From Streptomyces sp. TP-A0874 (GTDB lineage: Bacteria > Actinomycetota > Actinomycetes > Streptomycetales > Streptomycetaceae): a DNA stretch of 64,000 nucleotides. Numbering within the stretch: the stretch's first letter is position 1; every line of letters starts with the position of its first letter. The DNA is taken from positions 248,001-312,000 of the forward strand of contig NZ_BBZK01000009.1 in NCBI RefSeq assembly GCF_001748085.1. Reading direction: 5' to 3'. The translations under genes and the position numbers were made by a program. The notes under the pieces were generated by a model. That model saw nothing but the letters and a program-made list of their open reading frames with translations. It was not told the origin of the DNA and did not search any database. Shown one piece after another: positions 25,057 through 32,749 of the stretch.

Positions 25057-25077
25057 CAGTGAACCTCTTTCATCCTG
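25057..25077 (+). repeat. Left inverted repeat of the IS5-like element
   Basis: This 21-bp sequence is the exact reverse complement of 25937-25957. Confidence 0.9.
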
Positions 25078-25183
25078 TGCTGGCGGGTGAAATGGGCTGG
25101 TCAGCGGGTGTGGTGACGAGGCAGGGCCCCTCGTCGTTGGCGTGGTGATTCCACTCAGCACACCGGCGACCGAAGGGGCCCTG

Positions 25184-25944
25184 TTGGTTCCGTATCCTGC
25201 CACGCTCGACGTCCCGCATGAGCTCGTCGAGCATGTTGCCTGGCTGCTGTACGAGCACCGCCGCGCACGCGACACCCGCTGGCGGAAGCTCGGCTGTTTC
25301 GACCAGGCACTGCTCACGCTGGTCCGCCTGCGCAAGAACGAGACGTTCGCCCAGCTCGGCGCCGGGTTCGCGATATCGCAGGCCACCGCCTGGCGCTACG
25401 TGGACGAGGCCCTGGAGGTGCTGGCTTCCTGGGCCCCAGCTCTCCACGAAGCCCTCACCGGCCTCGATGAGGGCGACCACGTCATCGTCGACGGCACACT
25501 GCTCCCCACCGACCGCGTCCGCACCGATCAGCCGTACTACTCGCAGAAACACAAGAAGCACGGCATGAACGTGCAGGTCATCGCCCGCCCGGACGGCACA
25601 CCCCTGTGGTTCTCCCGCGCGACACCCGGCCGCACACATGACCTGACCTCGGCCCGCGCCCACGGCATCGTCCAGGCCTGCCCGACCCGGCAGATCCTTG
25701 TGCTGGCAGACCACGCCTACCAGGGCGCCGGCGCCACCTTCCGCACCCCCACCACCACAGCGAACAGCCCGAGCACTACCAGCAGTTCAACCGCGACCAC
25801 GCTCGACTCCGAGCCCCCGGCGAACGTGCCTTCGCCCGACTCAAGTCCTGGCGCATCATGCGCAGAGCACGCTCCTCCACACGTCATGTCAGCCGCACCG
25901 TCCAAGCCAACCACGTACTACTGACCTGCGACTATTCAGGATGA
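25184..25944 (+). pseudogene. IS5-like DDE transposase, frameshifted
   Basis: Transposase of the DDE (HARBI1-like, DDE_Tnp_4) type. The first frame gives a helix-turn-helix region (RKNETFAQLGAGFAISQATA), the first Asp in HVIVDGTLLPTDR and the second Asp in LVLADHAYQGAG. The frame then shifts in a run of C and CAC repeats at about 25745-25765. The C-terminal part continues in another frame as EHYQQFNRDHARLRAPGERA, FARLKSWRIMRRARSS, which supplies the third acidic residue in GERAF. A TTG at 25184 or the GTG at 25142 could be the start. Programmed frameshifting is possible for some IS5 relatives, but no classic slippery A-tract is seen, so inactivation is more likely. Confidence 0.75.
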
Positions 25945-25957
25945 AAGAGGTTCACTG
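25937..25957 (-). repeat. Right inverted repeat of the IS5-like element
   Basis: This 21-bp sequence is the exact reverse complement of 25057-25077. The restored transposase frame ends inside it (stop at 25942-25944). Confidence 0.9.
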
Positions 25958-26112
25958 ATCTCGCTCCTCGGTGAGGCGTGGCATACGCACACTCCATGAT
26001 CAACCCTCAAGGTATCTTGTGACCGCGGAGTGCGGTTACGGCCACAATGCCCCTACTTCCGGGGCGGAGCAGACCGGGGTTACTGGCCTTACACACGGCG
26101 AAAAAAGGGAGA

Positions 26113-26440
26113 TCACACCGCCACGAGCCGGACGCGATCACCGCACAGCTTGACCATGTCATCGGTATCGGAGGTCAACATGACCACAGGGCGATACTGC
26201 CGGTATCTGGCCTCGGCAACCACCGCATCGATCGCATACTTGTGCCGGTTCGAACCGGCATCCATCAGCAGCTTCGAGGTAGTTCTCGCTTCCTCACCGC
26301 ACACCGGCGCTACGCGCAGCCCGGAGAGCACTCAGTTCAGGCGGGGACTTGTTCGTACGGGGGGTGGACTACCTCGATGGCGGCGAGCGCACTGATCACC
26401 CCTCGATGCCTCGCGAGCGCGCCTCAGTAATCAGAGCCAC
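26113..26440 (-). pseudogene. PIN-domain toxin remnant (VapC-like), frameshifted
   Basis: The C-terminal part reads RHKYAIDAVVAEARYR, then VVMLTSDTDDMVKLCGDRVR, matching the end of PIN-domain ribonucleases common in streptomycetes. Further upstream on the same strand, another frame gives ALITEARSRGIE, and a third gives VISALAAIEVVHPPYEQVP. These are consecutive parts of the same fold joined by frameshifts. The N terminus is missing, and the remnant ends just before the IS3-family element at 26466. No antitoxin gene is visible. The piece is a decayed toxin, not a functional gene. Confidence 0.6.
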
Positions 26441-26514
26441 CCCCCGCGGGACTGCAGCATGGATAGGTGACACTTGACCTGGCTTGCTGAGAGGCGGCCT
26501 GGAAGCATGTTGTA

Positions 26515-26810
26515 GTGCCCGAGCCGTATCCGAAGGAGTTCCGCGAGGACGTCGTGCGGGTCGCGCGCAACCGCGAGCCCGGCGTCACACTGGAACCGGT
26601 TGCCGCCGACTTCGGCGTCCACCCGATCACGCTGTCGAAGTGGCTGCGCCGCGCCGACGCCGAGGAGGGCGCCGGGCCCGCACCGGTGTCGGGTGAGTCG
26701 GCCGAGCTGCGCGAGAGGCCCGCAAGCGCATCCGGCTCCTGGAGCAGGAGAACGAGGTGCTGCGCAGGGCTGCGGCGTATTTGTCGCAGGCAAACCTGCC
26801 GTCAAAATGA
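26515..26810 (+). pseudogene. IS3-family orfA (helix-turn-helix), frameshifted by two bases
   Basis: The N-terminal part reads YPKEFREDVVRVARNREPGV and FGVHPITLSKWLRRADAEEG, the usual orfA helix-turn-helix. At about 26714 an extra AG dinucleotide (GAGAGGCC instead of GAGGCC) shifts the frame. Skipping it restores RKRIRLLEQENEVLRRAAAY and the tail LSQANLPSK, whose stop at 26808-26810 overlaps the orfB start in an ATGA. The leucine-zipper half is therefore out of frame. Confidence 0.82.
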
Positions 26811-27409
26811 TGTACCCGCTCGTCCGCGAGCTGGCCGCCGCCGATGCCCCTTGCCGGGTGCCGGTGGCGGTGACGTGCCGGGTACTCAATCTGGCCCGCC
26901 AGCCCTACTACCGGTGGCTGGCCTGCCTGGTCACCGATGCCGAGCTGGCCGAGGCGTATCGGGCCAACGCCCTGTTCGACGCGCACCGCGACGACCCGGA
27001 GTTCGGCCACCGTTTCCTGGCCGACGAGGCCCATGCGGCCGGTGAGCCGATGGCCGAGCGGACCGCCTGGAAGATCTGCCGTGACAACCGCTGGTGGAGC
27101 GTGTTCGGCAAGCGCAGAGGCCGGGGCAAGAATGCCAAGGCCGGCCCTCCGGTCCACGACGACCGGGTGAGGCGCGACTTCACCGCCGACGGTCCGAATC
27201 GGCTGTGGCTCACGGACATCACCGAGCACGCCACCGGCGAGGGCAAGCTGTATCTGTGCGCGGTCAAGGACGTGTACTCGGGCCGCATCGTGAGCTACTC
27301 CATCGACGCCCGGATGAAGTCCGGTCTCGCCGTGAGGGCCCTGGAATCCGCCGTCACCCGTCGCGGTCAGGTCGCCGGATGCATCGTGCATTCCGACCGT
27401 GGGTCGCAA

Positions 27410-28905
27410 GGTGGATTCAACCGGTCGTCGCAACACCTCGATCTCGGAGGTGTGCGACGTGGCCACGGCGGACTGGAGTTTGAAGACCAGCGATGTTCCG
27501 GAGGGGCGGCGTCGGCAGTGGCGCGCCGATCGTGCGCTTCGGCCAGCGATGCGTTCGCCGGGGCGGCCTGATCCGTCTCGGGTCGTACAGCGCCAGTTCT
27601 GGCAGCTGATCGCCACGGGGGTTACCACGGCGGAGGCGTCGCTGGCGGTCGGCGTGTCATGGCCGGTGGGCACGAGGTGGTTTCGTCACGCTGGCGGCAT
27701 GCCTCCGATCTCGCTGGCCGAGCCCTCGGGCCGATACCTCACGTTCGAGGAGCGCGAGGAGATCGCCCTGCTCAGAACCCAGGACAAGGGCGTGCGTGAG
27801 ATCGCCCGCACGCTCGGGCGCGACCCGTCAACGATCTCGCGTGAGCTGCGTCGCAACGCCGCGACCAGGGGCGGCAAGCCGGTCTACCGTGCCGTGGTGG
27901 CTCAGTGGAAGGCACAGCAGGCTGCGAAGCGCCCGAAGACGGCCAAGCTGGTGGACAACGACTGGTTGCGTGAGTACGTGCAGGACCGGCTCGCCGGTGA
28001 CGTGCGCCGACCCAACGGCACGGTCGTTCCCGGTCCCGCGACACCGCCGTGGAAGGGCCTGAACAAGCCCCGTCGCCAGGACAGGCGGTGGGCAACGGCG
28101 TGGAGTCCGGAGCAGATCGCCTCACGGTTGCGGGTCGACTTCCCAGATCATGAGTCCATGCGCATCAGTCATGAGGCGATCTACCAGGCGCTGTTCATCG
28201 AGGGGCGAGGCGCCCTCAAGCGCGAGCTGGTCACGTGTCTGCGCACGGGCCGTGCACTGCGGGAGCCAAGGGCGCGGTCCCAGAACACGCCGCAGGGCCA
28301 CGTCACCACTGACGTCGTGCTCAGCGAGCGACCGGCCGAGGCCGGCGACCGTGCTGTCCCCGGCCATTGGGAGGGCGACTTGATCATCGGGACAGGCAGG
28401 TCGGCGATCGGCACGCTCGTCGAGCGCAGCAGCCGCTCCACGCTCCTGGTCCATCTGCCGCGGCTGGAGGGCTGGGGCGACAAGCCGTACGTCAAGAACG
28501 GGCCAGCGCTCGGCGGATACGGGGCCACGGCGATGAACGCGGCCCTGACGGAGGCGATGACCAAGCTGCCCGGGCAACTACGCAGGACCCTCACCTGGGA
28601 CCGCGGGAAGGAGCTCTCCGGCCATGCCCAGTTCGCCTTGGAGAGCGGGACCAGGGTGTTCTTCGCCGACCCGCACTCGCCCTGGCAGCGACCAACGAAC
28701 GAGAACACCAACGGGCTGCTACGACAGTACTTCACAAAAGGCACAGACCTGTCCCGGTGGTCCGCCGAGGACCTCGAAGCCATCGCATACGCACTCAACA
28801 ACCGGCCCCGCAAGGTCCTCGGCTGGAAGACTCCCGCCGAAGTCTTCGAAGAGCAGCTACGCTCACTTCAACAACCCGGTGTTGCATCGACCGGTTGAAC
28901 TCACC
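27410..28905 (+). mobile_element. IS30-family insertion sequence nested in IS3 orfB
   Basis: The 1496-bp element has 28-bp imperfect inverted repeats (27410-27437 and 28878-28905) matching at 24 of 28 positions, both beginning GGTG and ending in GCAACACC when read inward. It is flanked by a 3-bp direct repeat CAA at 27407-27409 and 28906-28908, the size known for IS30 relatives. It splits the IS3 orfB between the second and third catalytic residues. Its transposase gene is intact. Confidence 0.93.
27459..28898 (+). CDS. IS30-family transposase
   Basis: DDE transposase of 479 residues. The N-terminal helix-turn-helix region reads LTFEEREEIALLRTQDKGVR and IARTLGRDPSTISRELRRNA, diagnostic of IS30. 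The integrase core has the first Asp in GHWEGDLIIG, the second in LTWDRGKELSGH and the third acidic residue in RPTNENTNGLLRQYFTKGTD. The GTG at 27459 is chosen because GGAGG at 27446-27450 precedes it by 8 bases, while the frame extends further upstream only into IS3 sequence. The gene ends within the right inverted repeat. It appears functional. Confidence 0.93.
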   Translation: MATADWSLKTSDVPEGRRRQWRADRALRPAMRSPGRPDPSRVVQRQFWQLIATGVTTAEASLAVGVSWPVGTRWFRHAGGMPPISLAEPSGRYLTFEEREEIALLRTQDKGVREIARTLGRDPSTISRELRRNAATRGGKPVYRAVVAQWKAQQAAKRPKTAKLVDNDWLREYVQDRLAGDVRRPNGTVVPGPATPPWKGLNKPRRQDRRWATAWSPEQIASRLRVDFPDHESMRISHEAIYQALFIEGRGALKRELVTCLRTGRALREPRARSQNTPQGHVTTDVVLSERPAEAGDRAVPGHWEGDLIIGTGRSAIGTLVERSSRSTLLVHLPRLEGWGDKPYVKNGPALGGYGATAMNAALTEAMTKLPGQLRRTLTWDRGKELSGHAQFALESGTRVFFADPHSPWQRPTNENTNGLLRQYFTKGTDLSRWSAEDLEAIAYALNNRPRKVLGWKTPAEVFEEQLRSLQQPGVASTG

Positions 28906-29213
28906 CAATTCCGCTCACGGAAATTCGTCGTCGTTCTCGCACGTCACAGCATGATCGGATCGATGGGGAGAGTCGGTGCCGCCGGCGACAACGCGGCCAT
29001 GGACAGCTTCTTCGCGCTACTGCAGAACAACGTCCTCGACCGCCGCCCCTGGGCCACCCGCCAGGAGTTGCGGATCGCGATCGTGACCTGGATCGAGCGC
29101 ACCTACCACCGACGCCGGCGCCAGAAACGCCTGGCCCGATTGACCCCCCTCGAGTACGAGACCATCAAGACCCCAGCCGCAGCCCTGGCTGCATAAACCC
29201 CGCTGTCACCCGA

Positions 29214-30415
29214 TCATGCAGCAGTCCCGATGATCAACCGGACAGATCGACTACACGCATTGACCCTGCGTTCCGGGGCCAAATCCTGATACGACAGCTC
29301 GATGGCGGCAGCCACCGCCCGCTCCCCGGCCCACAGCTCGGCCAACCGGTCCCGGGCAGCGACCGGGCCCCCGTAAATCTTCAGAGTCCACGACGAGCGG
29401 TGCCTCAACCGGGCCGACAACAGGGAGATCAGCAGGGGCAGGAAGCCACACAGCTCGACAAGCTCCTGGACCACGCCGCGGTGGAAGGACTCCGCCGGCC
29501 GTCCGCTGAGCCGCACGAACAACTCGGCCGCATGATCAGGCGGCTGCGCCGCCACCGGCATCACGACCTCCTCACTCGCCGCAAGCCGCTTCCGATCCGT
29601 CACCAGCACCATGCTTTTCGGACCACCCGGCAGGAGCGGCTCCAACTGCCGTTGACTGGCCGCGTTGTCGAGGATGAGCAACGCCCGCCTCCCGGACAAC
29701 CGTGTCCGCCACATCGCCCCCGCGCCTCGGTGACCGCACCGACATCACCTCCGGTCGGAATCTGCCCGACTGGCACCCCGGCCGCCGCGAGCAGCGAGGC
29801 GAGCGTCTCACCGGCCTGGACCGGACTCCGGCCGGTGGTGTGACCGTTGAGGTTGACGAGTTAGCCGTCGGGGAACCGGCCCACCATGAGGTGGGCAGCG
29901 TCCGCGGCGAAGGCGGACTTTCCGACGCCGGCCATGCCGTTCGATGACGTAGACGGGGAGGGGGTGGTTCTGCTCCTCCGCCTCCCTGACGGAGCTGCCC
30001 AGCGCCTCGAGTTTCGCGGTGCGGTCGGTGAAGGCCGCAGCGTCGCGGGGAAGGGGGCGGAGGACCTGGGCGGCACCGAGGGGTTCGGCGCCGGGTGAAG
30101 TACCGGACTGGGGTCGGCCCGCCCCGCTGAAGGCGCAGGTTCGTGGCGCTCGGAGAGTGCGGCCACAGTGACGGACCTGGCCACCAGTAGCCCTTCCAGC
30201 AACACGAAGGACAGCCTTGCATTCTGCTGGAACCATCCGAGCCAACGGGAGTCCGCGGACACGGCGTTGATGACGCGCCCAACGAGGAGTGTGGTGACGG
30301 CTCCGGCGGCGGACACCAAGACGATAGTGAAACCGCGCCGCGAGATCACGGGAGGGCCGCCTGACACGAGGTAGGACTGGAGGAACGAGCCCCCGGTAGG
30401 CCAAGCCAAGAACAA
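29214..30415 (-). pseudogene. NB-ARC (STAND) ATPase pseudogene, truncated and multiply mutated
   Basis: Remains of a signalling ATPase of the AfsR-like NB-ARC type. An N-terminal part has two hydrophobic segments (FTIVLVSAAGAVTTLLVGRV). The P-loop GMAGVGKSAFAADAAHLMVG follows, then a CAA-to-TAA type stop after GRFPDG, then LVNLNGHTTGRSPVQAGETL. After another shift the NB-ARC part continues as GRRALLILDNAASQRQLEPL, ELCGFLPLLISLLSARLRH and AIELSYQDLAPERR. There homology stops near 29265, next to the IS3 end. A one-base insertion just before the P-loop (about 29943) also breaks the frame. At least three lesions plus truncation make it non-functional. Confidence 0.8.
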
Positions 30416-30831
30416 CGCCCGTCACGAAGCCCCCTGATATCGACACCACGCACAAGAGTCCAATTGGAGGGACCTCGGTCACGAGCAGTAGAAGGTGTCC
30501 ACTCGGGCGGCGCTGAGCGCGAGACTGAGCCCGCAACCCCGACATCGTTCCAACGGAACGTGTATGCCATCAGTTCAACGTAGCTAACGTCGTCCCTCAG
30601 ATCATCGAGGACAGCTTCGATTCCGTCCGGGGCTGCGTTCTGCACGGCACGATCGATCAGGACGGCTTCTTCCTCCAGGCATTCTTCGGCATCACGCCAG
30701 CTGGGCAGTCCGAGGCACTGGTATTCGTCATGGTCGGTGAAGCCTCGGGCCACGACTTCCGTGCTCAGGTCGGTGAGAAGCGCGGCCCGGTCGTAGTGAG
30801 TGCTGACGTCCACATCGAACTCCGGGATCAT
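30346..30831 (-). CDS. Hypothetical protein, acidic N-terminal half
   Basis: A 161-residue frame that I do not recognise. The first 95 residues look protein-like and acidic, for example HDEYQCLGLPSWRDAEECLE and EAVLDDLRDDVSYVELMAYT. The rest is rich in Arg, Ser and Pro and looks like read-through into decayed sequence, overlapping the N-terminal part of the NB-ARC pseudogene. The true product may therefore be truncated or fused by damage. It lies just outside the defence operon on the opposite strand. Confidence 0.4.
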   Translation of the reverse strand: MIPEFDVDVSTHYDRAALLTDLSTEVVARGFTDHDEYQCLGLPSWRDAEECLEEEAVLIDRAVQNAAPDGIEAVLDDLRDDVSYVELMAYTFRWNDVGVAGSVSRSAPPEWTPSTARDRGPSNWTLVRGVDIRGLRDGRCSWLGLPGARSSSPTSCQAALP

Positions 30832-31175
30832 GTCTCATGATGGCGAGCACACATCAGCAAATCGTCTGGTCATCAGTGAGTTCTGCTGACATCCGACACC
30901 CTGCCCTCACTGGAGTCGTCGCTGATCTGCGCACATGACCGGGGCAGGAGCTGCCAGCGAGGAGGAAACAGCTCAACGAAGGTGAGAGCGTGATGGTCGC
31001 CGTACTGGCGGGGCATCGGCCATGGCGTAACATCGCTCTCTACTTGGGGTCCAAGAGCGAGCCGACGGTTGGGGACCGCAGGCGGCAAACCGCTGACCGC
31101 GATTGTGTCCAACGGCCGTTGCGTTCCTTGTACGTCGTTCCAGGACCAGGAAAAGGGCCGGTGCCGGGGGGCAAC
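30832..31175. other. Upstream region of the defence operon
   Basis: About 345 bases before the GHKL ATPase gene. It must carry the operon promoter. A GGAGGAAA at about 30960 could serve a short reading frame, but no frame here resembles a protein. A GTG at 31161 is an alternative, slightly longer start for the ATPase gene. Confidence 0.5.
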
Positions 31176-32654
31176 ATGAGGTACGACATCGCGGCCCCCG
31201 AGCCTGCTGGCATGGTGGCCTCGCTGAGCTCGCTGGGCTACTCCCTGCCTGCCGCCATCGCCGACCTCGTGGACAACAGCATCTCAGCGAAAGCCCGCAA
31301 CGTCGACGTGGAGTTCGCCTGGAGGGGCAGGGATTCCTGGATCGCCGTGGTCGACGACGGGCGGGCCATGGACCAGGACGAGCTGGTCACGGCCATGACC
31401 GTGGCCGCGCGGGGGGCACACACGCCACGGTCGGCATCCGATCTCGGGCGGTTCGGCGTCGGTCTGAAGTCGGCGTCCTTCTCGCAGGCGCGCCAGTTGA
31501 CCGTGTTGTCCAGAAAGGGCGGCCAAGAGCACGTCAGGGTGTGGGACCTCGACGCCGTCGAGCGCCATGGCGAGTGGCGTCTGCTGAGGGAGACCGACAA
31601 CGAGACGGAGAGCGTGCTCCGGAGAATCCGTCCGAAGGGCGACAGCGGCACCGTCGTGCTGTGGCAACGTCTCAACGGGTACCACGCTGACGACGTCGTG
31701 GCCGACGACGAGGCGACGCAGAGGCAGTTCTACGCCGAGGCCAGCAGCACCGAGGCGCACCTGGCCATGGTGTTCGCGCGCTTCCTGACCGGCCGGGGCC
31801 GACGGAACCTCAGGGTGTCGGGAACTCCAGTAGAACCGTGGGACCCGTTCATGAGCGCGCACCCCTCGGTTCAGCCCCTGTCCGCCGAGGAACTCTCTGC
31901 GGGCATCGGGGGACTCGTGCGGGTGGAGGGCTTCGTGCTGCCCGGAGCACATCGTCTCTCGGCCGAGGAGTACGACCGGGCCGCAGGGCCTCAGGGCTGG
32001 TTGGACCAGCAGGGTTTCTACGTGTACCGGCGCAACCGGCTGATCCTCGCGGGCGACTGGCTCGGCCTCCCCAGGATGCGCCGGGAGGAGAAGTACAACC
32101 TCGCCCGCATCGCGGTGGACATTCCTGCCGAGTCTGATGCCGAGTGGGGTGTCGACGTCCGCAAGGCAAACGTGGTGCCACCGGTGTCCCTGCGACCGCA
32201 CCTGCACCGGATCGCCCGTAACGCGCGCGGTAGGGCCGCGGACGTGCTGAGGTACCGGGGCAAGGTGGCCGCACGTACACACGGTGACCCCATGGTCCAT
32301 GTGTGGTCCGTCCGCCGCCCCGACGGCCGACTGGTCTGCAGGATCAACCGCTCGCACCCGCTGGTCCAGGCGGTTCTTCGGCCAGGCGGTGCCCGTACCG
32401 AGGACGTGCACGCTCTGGTTCGCCTTCTCGAGGAGACGGTTCCGGTTACCACCCTGCGCGTGATGCACGAGACCGACGCCTGTGACGACCCTGAGCCATT
32501 CGGTGGTGCCGGCCCTGCCGACGATCAGGCGGTCGAGGTCGCGCAGCGAATCTACGAGTCGCTGGTGTCGGGCGGCCGTTCACCGTCCGCGGCCCGCGAA
32601 CGGCTGAGGACCATAGCACCGTTTGACCAGTTGCAGGGGTTCTGGAGCAACTGA
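31176..32654 (+). CDS. MutL/MORC-like GHKL ATPase of a defence locus
   Basis: HSP90/MutL-type ATPase, first gene of the MutL-Z1-AIPR defence operon. The 492-residue protein has GHKL motif I in LPAAIADLVDNSISAKA (residues 25-40), with Asp30 where classic GHKL ATPases have the catalytic Glu. Motif II is VVDDGRAMDQDEL near 59 and motif III is GRFGVGLKSASFSQ near 91. A transducer-like region follows, including FYVYRRNRLILAGDWLGLPR and the arm VDVRKANVVPPVSLRPHL. The latter matches the second S5-like domain of MORC and MutL relatives. A G-rich ribosome binding site precedes the ATG. The Z1 gene follows after 95 bases. Family members accompany restriction genes in the MORC-type systems described by Iyer, Abhiman and Aravind (2008). 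Confidence 0.9.
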   Translation: MRYDIAAPEPAGMVASLSSLGYSLPAAIADLVDNSISAKARNVDVEFAWRGRDSWIAVVDDGRAMDQDELVTAMTVAARGAHTPRSASDLGRFGVGLKSASFSQARQLTVLSRKGGQEHVRVWDLDAVERHGEWRLLRETDNETESVLRRIRPKGDSGTVVLWQRLNGYHADDVVADDEATQRQFYAEASSTEAHLAMVFARFLTGRGRRNLRVSGTPVEPWDPFMSAHPSVQPLSAEELSAGIGGLVRVEGFVLPGAHRLSAEEYDRAAGPQGWLDQQGFYVYRRNRLILAGDWLGLPRMRREEKYNLARIAVDIPAESDAEWGVDVRKANVVPPVSLRPHLHRIARNARGRAADVLRYRGKVAARTHGDPMVHVWSVRRPDGRLVCRINRSHPLVQAVLRPGGARTEDVHALVRLLEETVPVTTLRVMHETDACDDPEPFGGAGPADDQAVEVAQRIYESLVSGGRSPSAARERLRTIAPFDQLQGFWSN

Positions 32655-32749
32655 CCCATCATGTCCTGTAGAAAGCGTGCCTCGGTTGTGCACGGAGCGC
32701 GCGTGCCGGCCTTCCCGTCCTCACTCTCCGACCAGTTGGAGGTCCGTCC

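Larger units (their letters stand above)
25057..25957 (+). mobile_element. IS5-family-like insertion sequence with perfect 21-bp inverted repeats
   Basis: The element of about 901 bp is bounded by identical 21-bp inverted repeats at 25057-25077 (starting CAGTGAACCTC) and 25937-25957. It holds one transposase gene whose reading frame is broken. No target duplication could be recognised outside the repeats, so the true ends may be one or two bases inside. The perfect ends suggest recent arrival although the gene is frameshifted. Confidence 0.85.
26807..29196 (+). pseudogene. IS3-family orfB (integrase core), interrupted by an IS30-family element
   Basis: The first part (26807-27409, 201 codons) carries the first catalytic Asp in RLWLTDITEHATG and the second in IVHSDRGSQ. 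There the nested element begins. Coding resumes at 28909 with FRSRKFVVVLARHSMIGSM and runs to the stop at 29194-29196. Joining both parts and removing one CAA copy gives a normal 296-residue orfB. The third catalytic position reads NAAMDSFFALLQ, with Asp where IS3 proteins usually have Glu, so the protein may have been weak even before disruption. Confidence 0.88.
26466..29210 (+). mobile_element. IS3-family insertion sequence interrupted by an IS30-family element
   Basis: Contains an orfA/orfB pair typical of IS3. The probable ends carry the short inverted repeat GGTGACA (26466-26472) and TGTCACC (29204-29210). Without the nested element and its target duplication the length is about 1.25 kb, as expected for IS3. 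No target duplication was recognised, so the exact borders are approximate. Both orfs are damaged: orfA by a 2-base insertion, orfB by the nested element. Confidence 0.82.

Noticed and set aside
30873..31112. 79-codon frame on the - strand before the defence operon
   Set aside because: No protein-like pattern and no good ribosome binding site; probably the promoter region of the operon.
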